From the NCBI GenBank assembly GCA_964614585.1, contig CAZTLW010000115.1:1-7396 (forward strand): a stretch of DNA of 7,396 nucleotides, written 5' to 3'. The stretch's first letter is position 1; each line of letters opens with the position of its first letter. Positions 7,230-7,396 of this stretch are shown here, one piece after another. Both the position numbers and the translations under genes were made by a program. Below the pieces are notes generated by a model that saw only the letters and a program-made list of their open reading frames with translations, made no database searches and was not told where the DNA came from. Source of the DNA: JAHEFX01 sp964614585 (GTDB lineage: Bacteria > Actinomycetota > Acidimicrobiia > Spongiisociales > JAENVV01).

Positions 7230-7260
7230 GGATCTCCTTCCGGGTGGGTGAGGGGTGTTC

Positions 7261-7288
7261 GTGGGGGGCGGCCGGAGCCGCCCCCCAC
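7261..7288 (-). other. Very stable hairpin between binding-protein and permease genes
   Basis: A perfect 12-bp stem pairs 7261-7272 with 7277-7288, extended to 13 bp by 7260-7289. Read on the transcribed minus strand, the loop is tccg closed by C-G, which is a UNCG tetraloop and exceptionally stable. It sits 19 nt after the binding-protein stop and upstream of the permease ribosome binding site. No T tract follows. A partial terminator or 3' mRNA protector that raises binding-protein levels above permease levels is the likely role. Confidence 0.7.
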
Positions 7289-7307
7289 GGGGGTCGGGGT
7301 CAGTGGA

Positions 7308-7396
7308 TCAGCACTCGGGGCCCTCGAAGTCCCCACAGCCGATGAGACCCTGCTGGATGAGGAAGGAACGGGCGACGTCCGCCGCGTCCTCACCCT
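7308..7396 (-). CDS. Probable solute-binding protein of the OpuC-type transporter, C-terminal end
   Basis: Only the last 28 residues are in the window, ending AARSF-like helix DVARSFLIQQGLIG and then CGDFEGPEC before TGA (7308-7310). The pattern, a final helix D-x-A-x-x-F-L-x-x-x-G-L-I, is usual at the C-terminus of OpuAC/OpuCC/OsmF-type glycine-betaine/choline-binding proteins. The position first in an operon of two permeases and an ATPase supports this. The tail has two cysteines, one being the last residue, which could form a disulfide outside the cell; this is inference. The start and any lipoprotein signal lie beyond the window. Confidence 0.7.
   Translation of the reverse strand, partial: GEDAADVARSFLIQQGLIGCGDFEGPEC

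Overview
The window is very GC-rich (G or C at nearly every third codon position), uses GTG starts freely, and carries an F420-type luciferase-like oxidoreductase, a two-domain GNAT acetyltransferase and an S-box before metY-metX. Together these suggest a high-GC actinobacterium, possibly of the Acidimicrobiia. The class is an inference; no rRNA or lineage marker is present.

Layout, left to right: (1) the 3' end of an LLM-class oxidoreductase gene (+). (2) A tandem-GNAT acetyltransferase gene (+) bracketed by two 79-bp inverted repeats (540-618 and 1619-1697), 73/79 identical and each holding a long hairpin. (3) A 468-bp gap without a recognised gene that is dense with control elements: the right-hand repeat, a candidate promoter, a clear SAM-I (S-box) riboswitch, a possible 23-codon leader ORF with internal Met codons, and competing GC-rich hairpins. 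(4) metY and metX (+), the two steps that turn homoserine into homocysteine, with a strong hairpin between them. (5) A compact hairpin between the convergent metX and transporter genes. (6) A minus-strand OpuB/OpuC-type ABC importer for compatible solutes, in the order solute-binding protein (C-terminal end only), permease, ATPase with CBS pair, permease. Its genes are joined by 4-nt overlaps, except that a very stable hairpin separates the binding-protein gene from the first permease.

How the genes work together: MetX acylates homoserine and MetY replaces the acyl group with sulfide to give homocysteine, the precursor of methionine and SAM. The riboswitch should reduce expression of the pair when SAM is plentiful. 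The transporter is a separate osmoprotectant uptake unit. The functions of the oxidoreductase and the GNAT protein are not determined by context.

Nothing here is clearly a new defence or mobile system. The parts most worth a second look are the inverted repeats around the GNAT gene and the layered leader between the riboswitch and metY.
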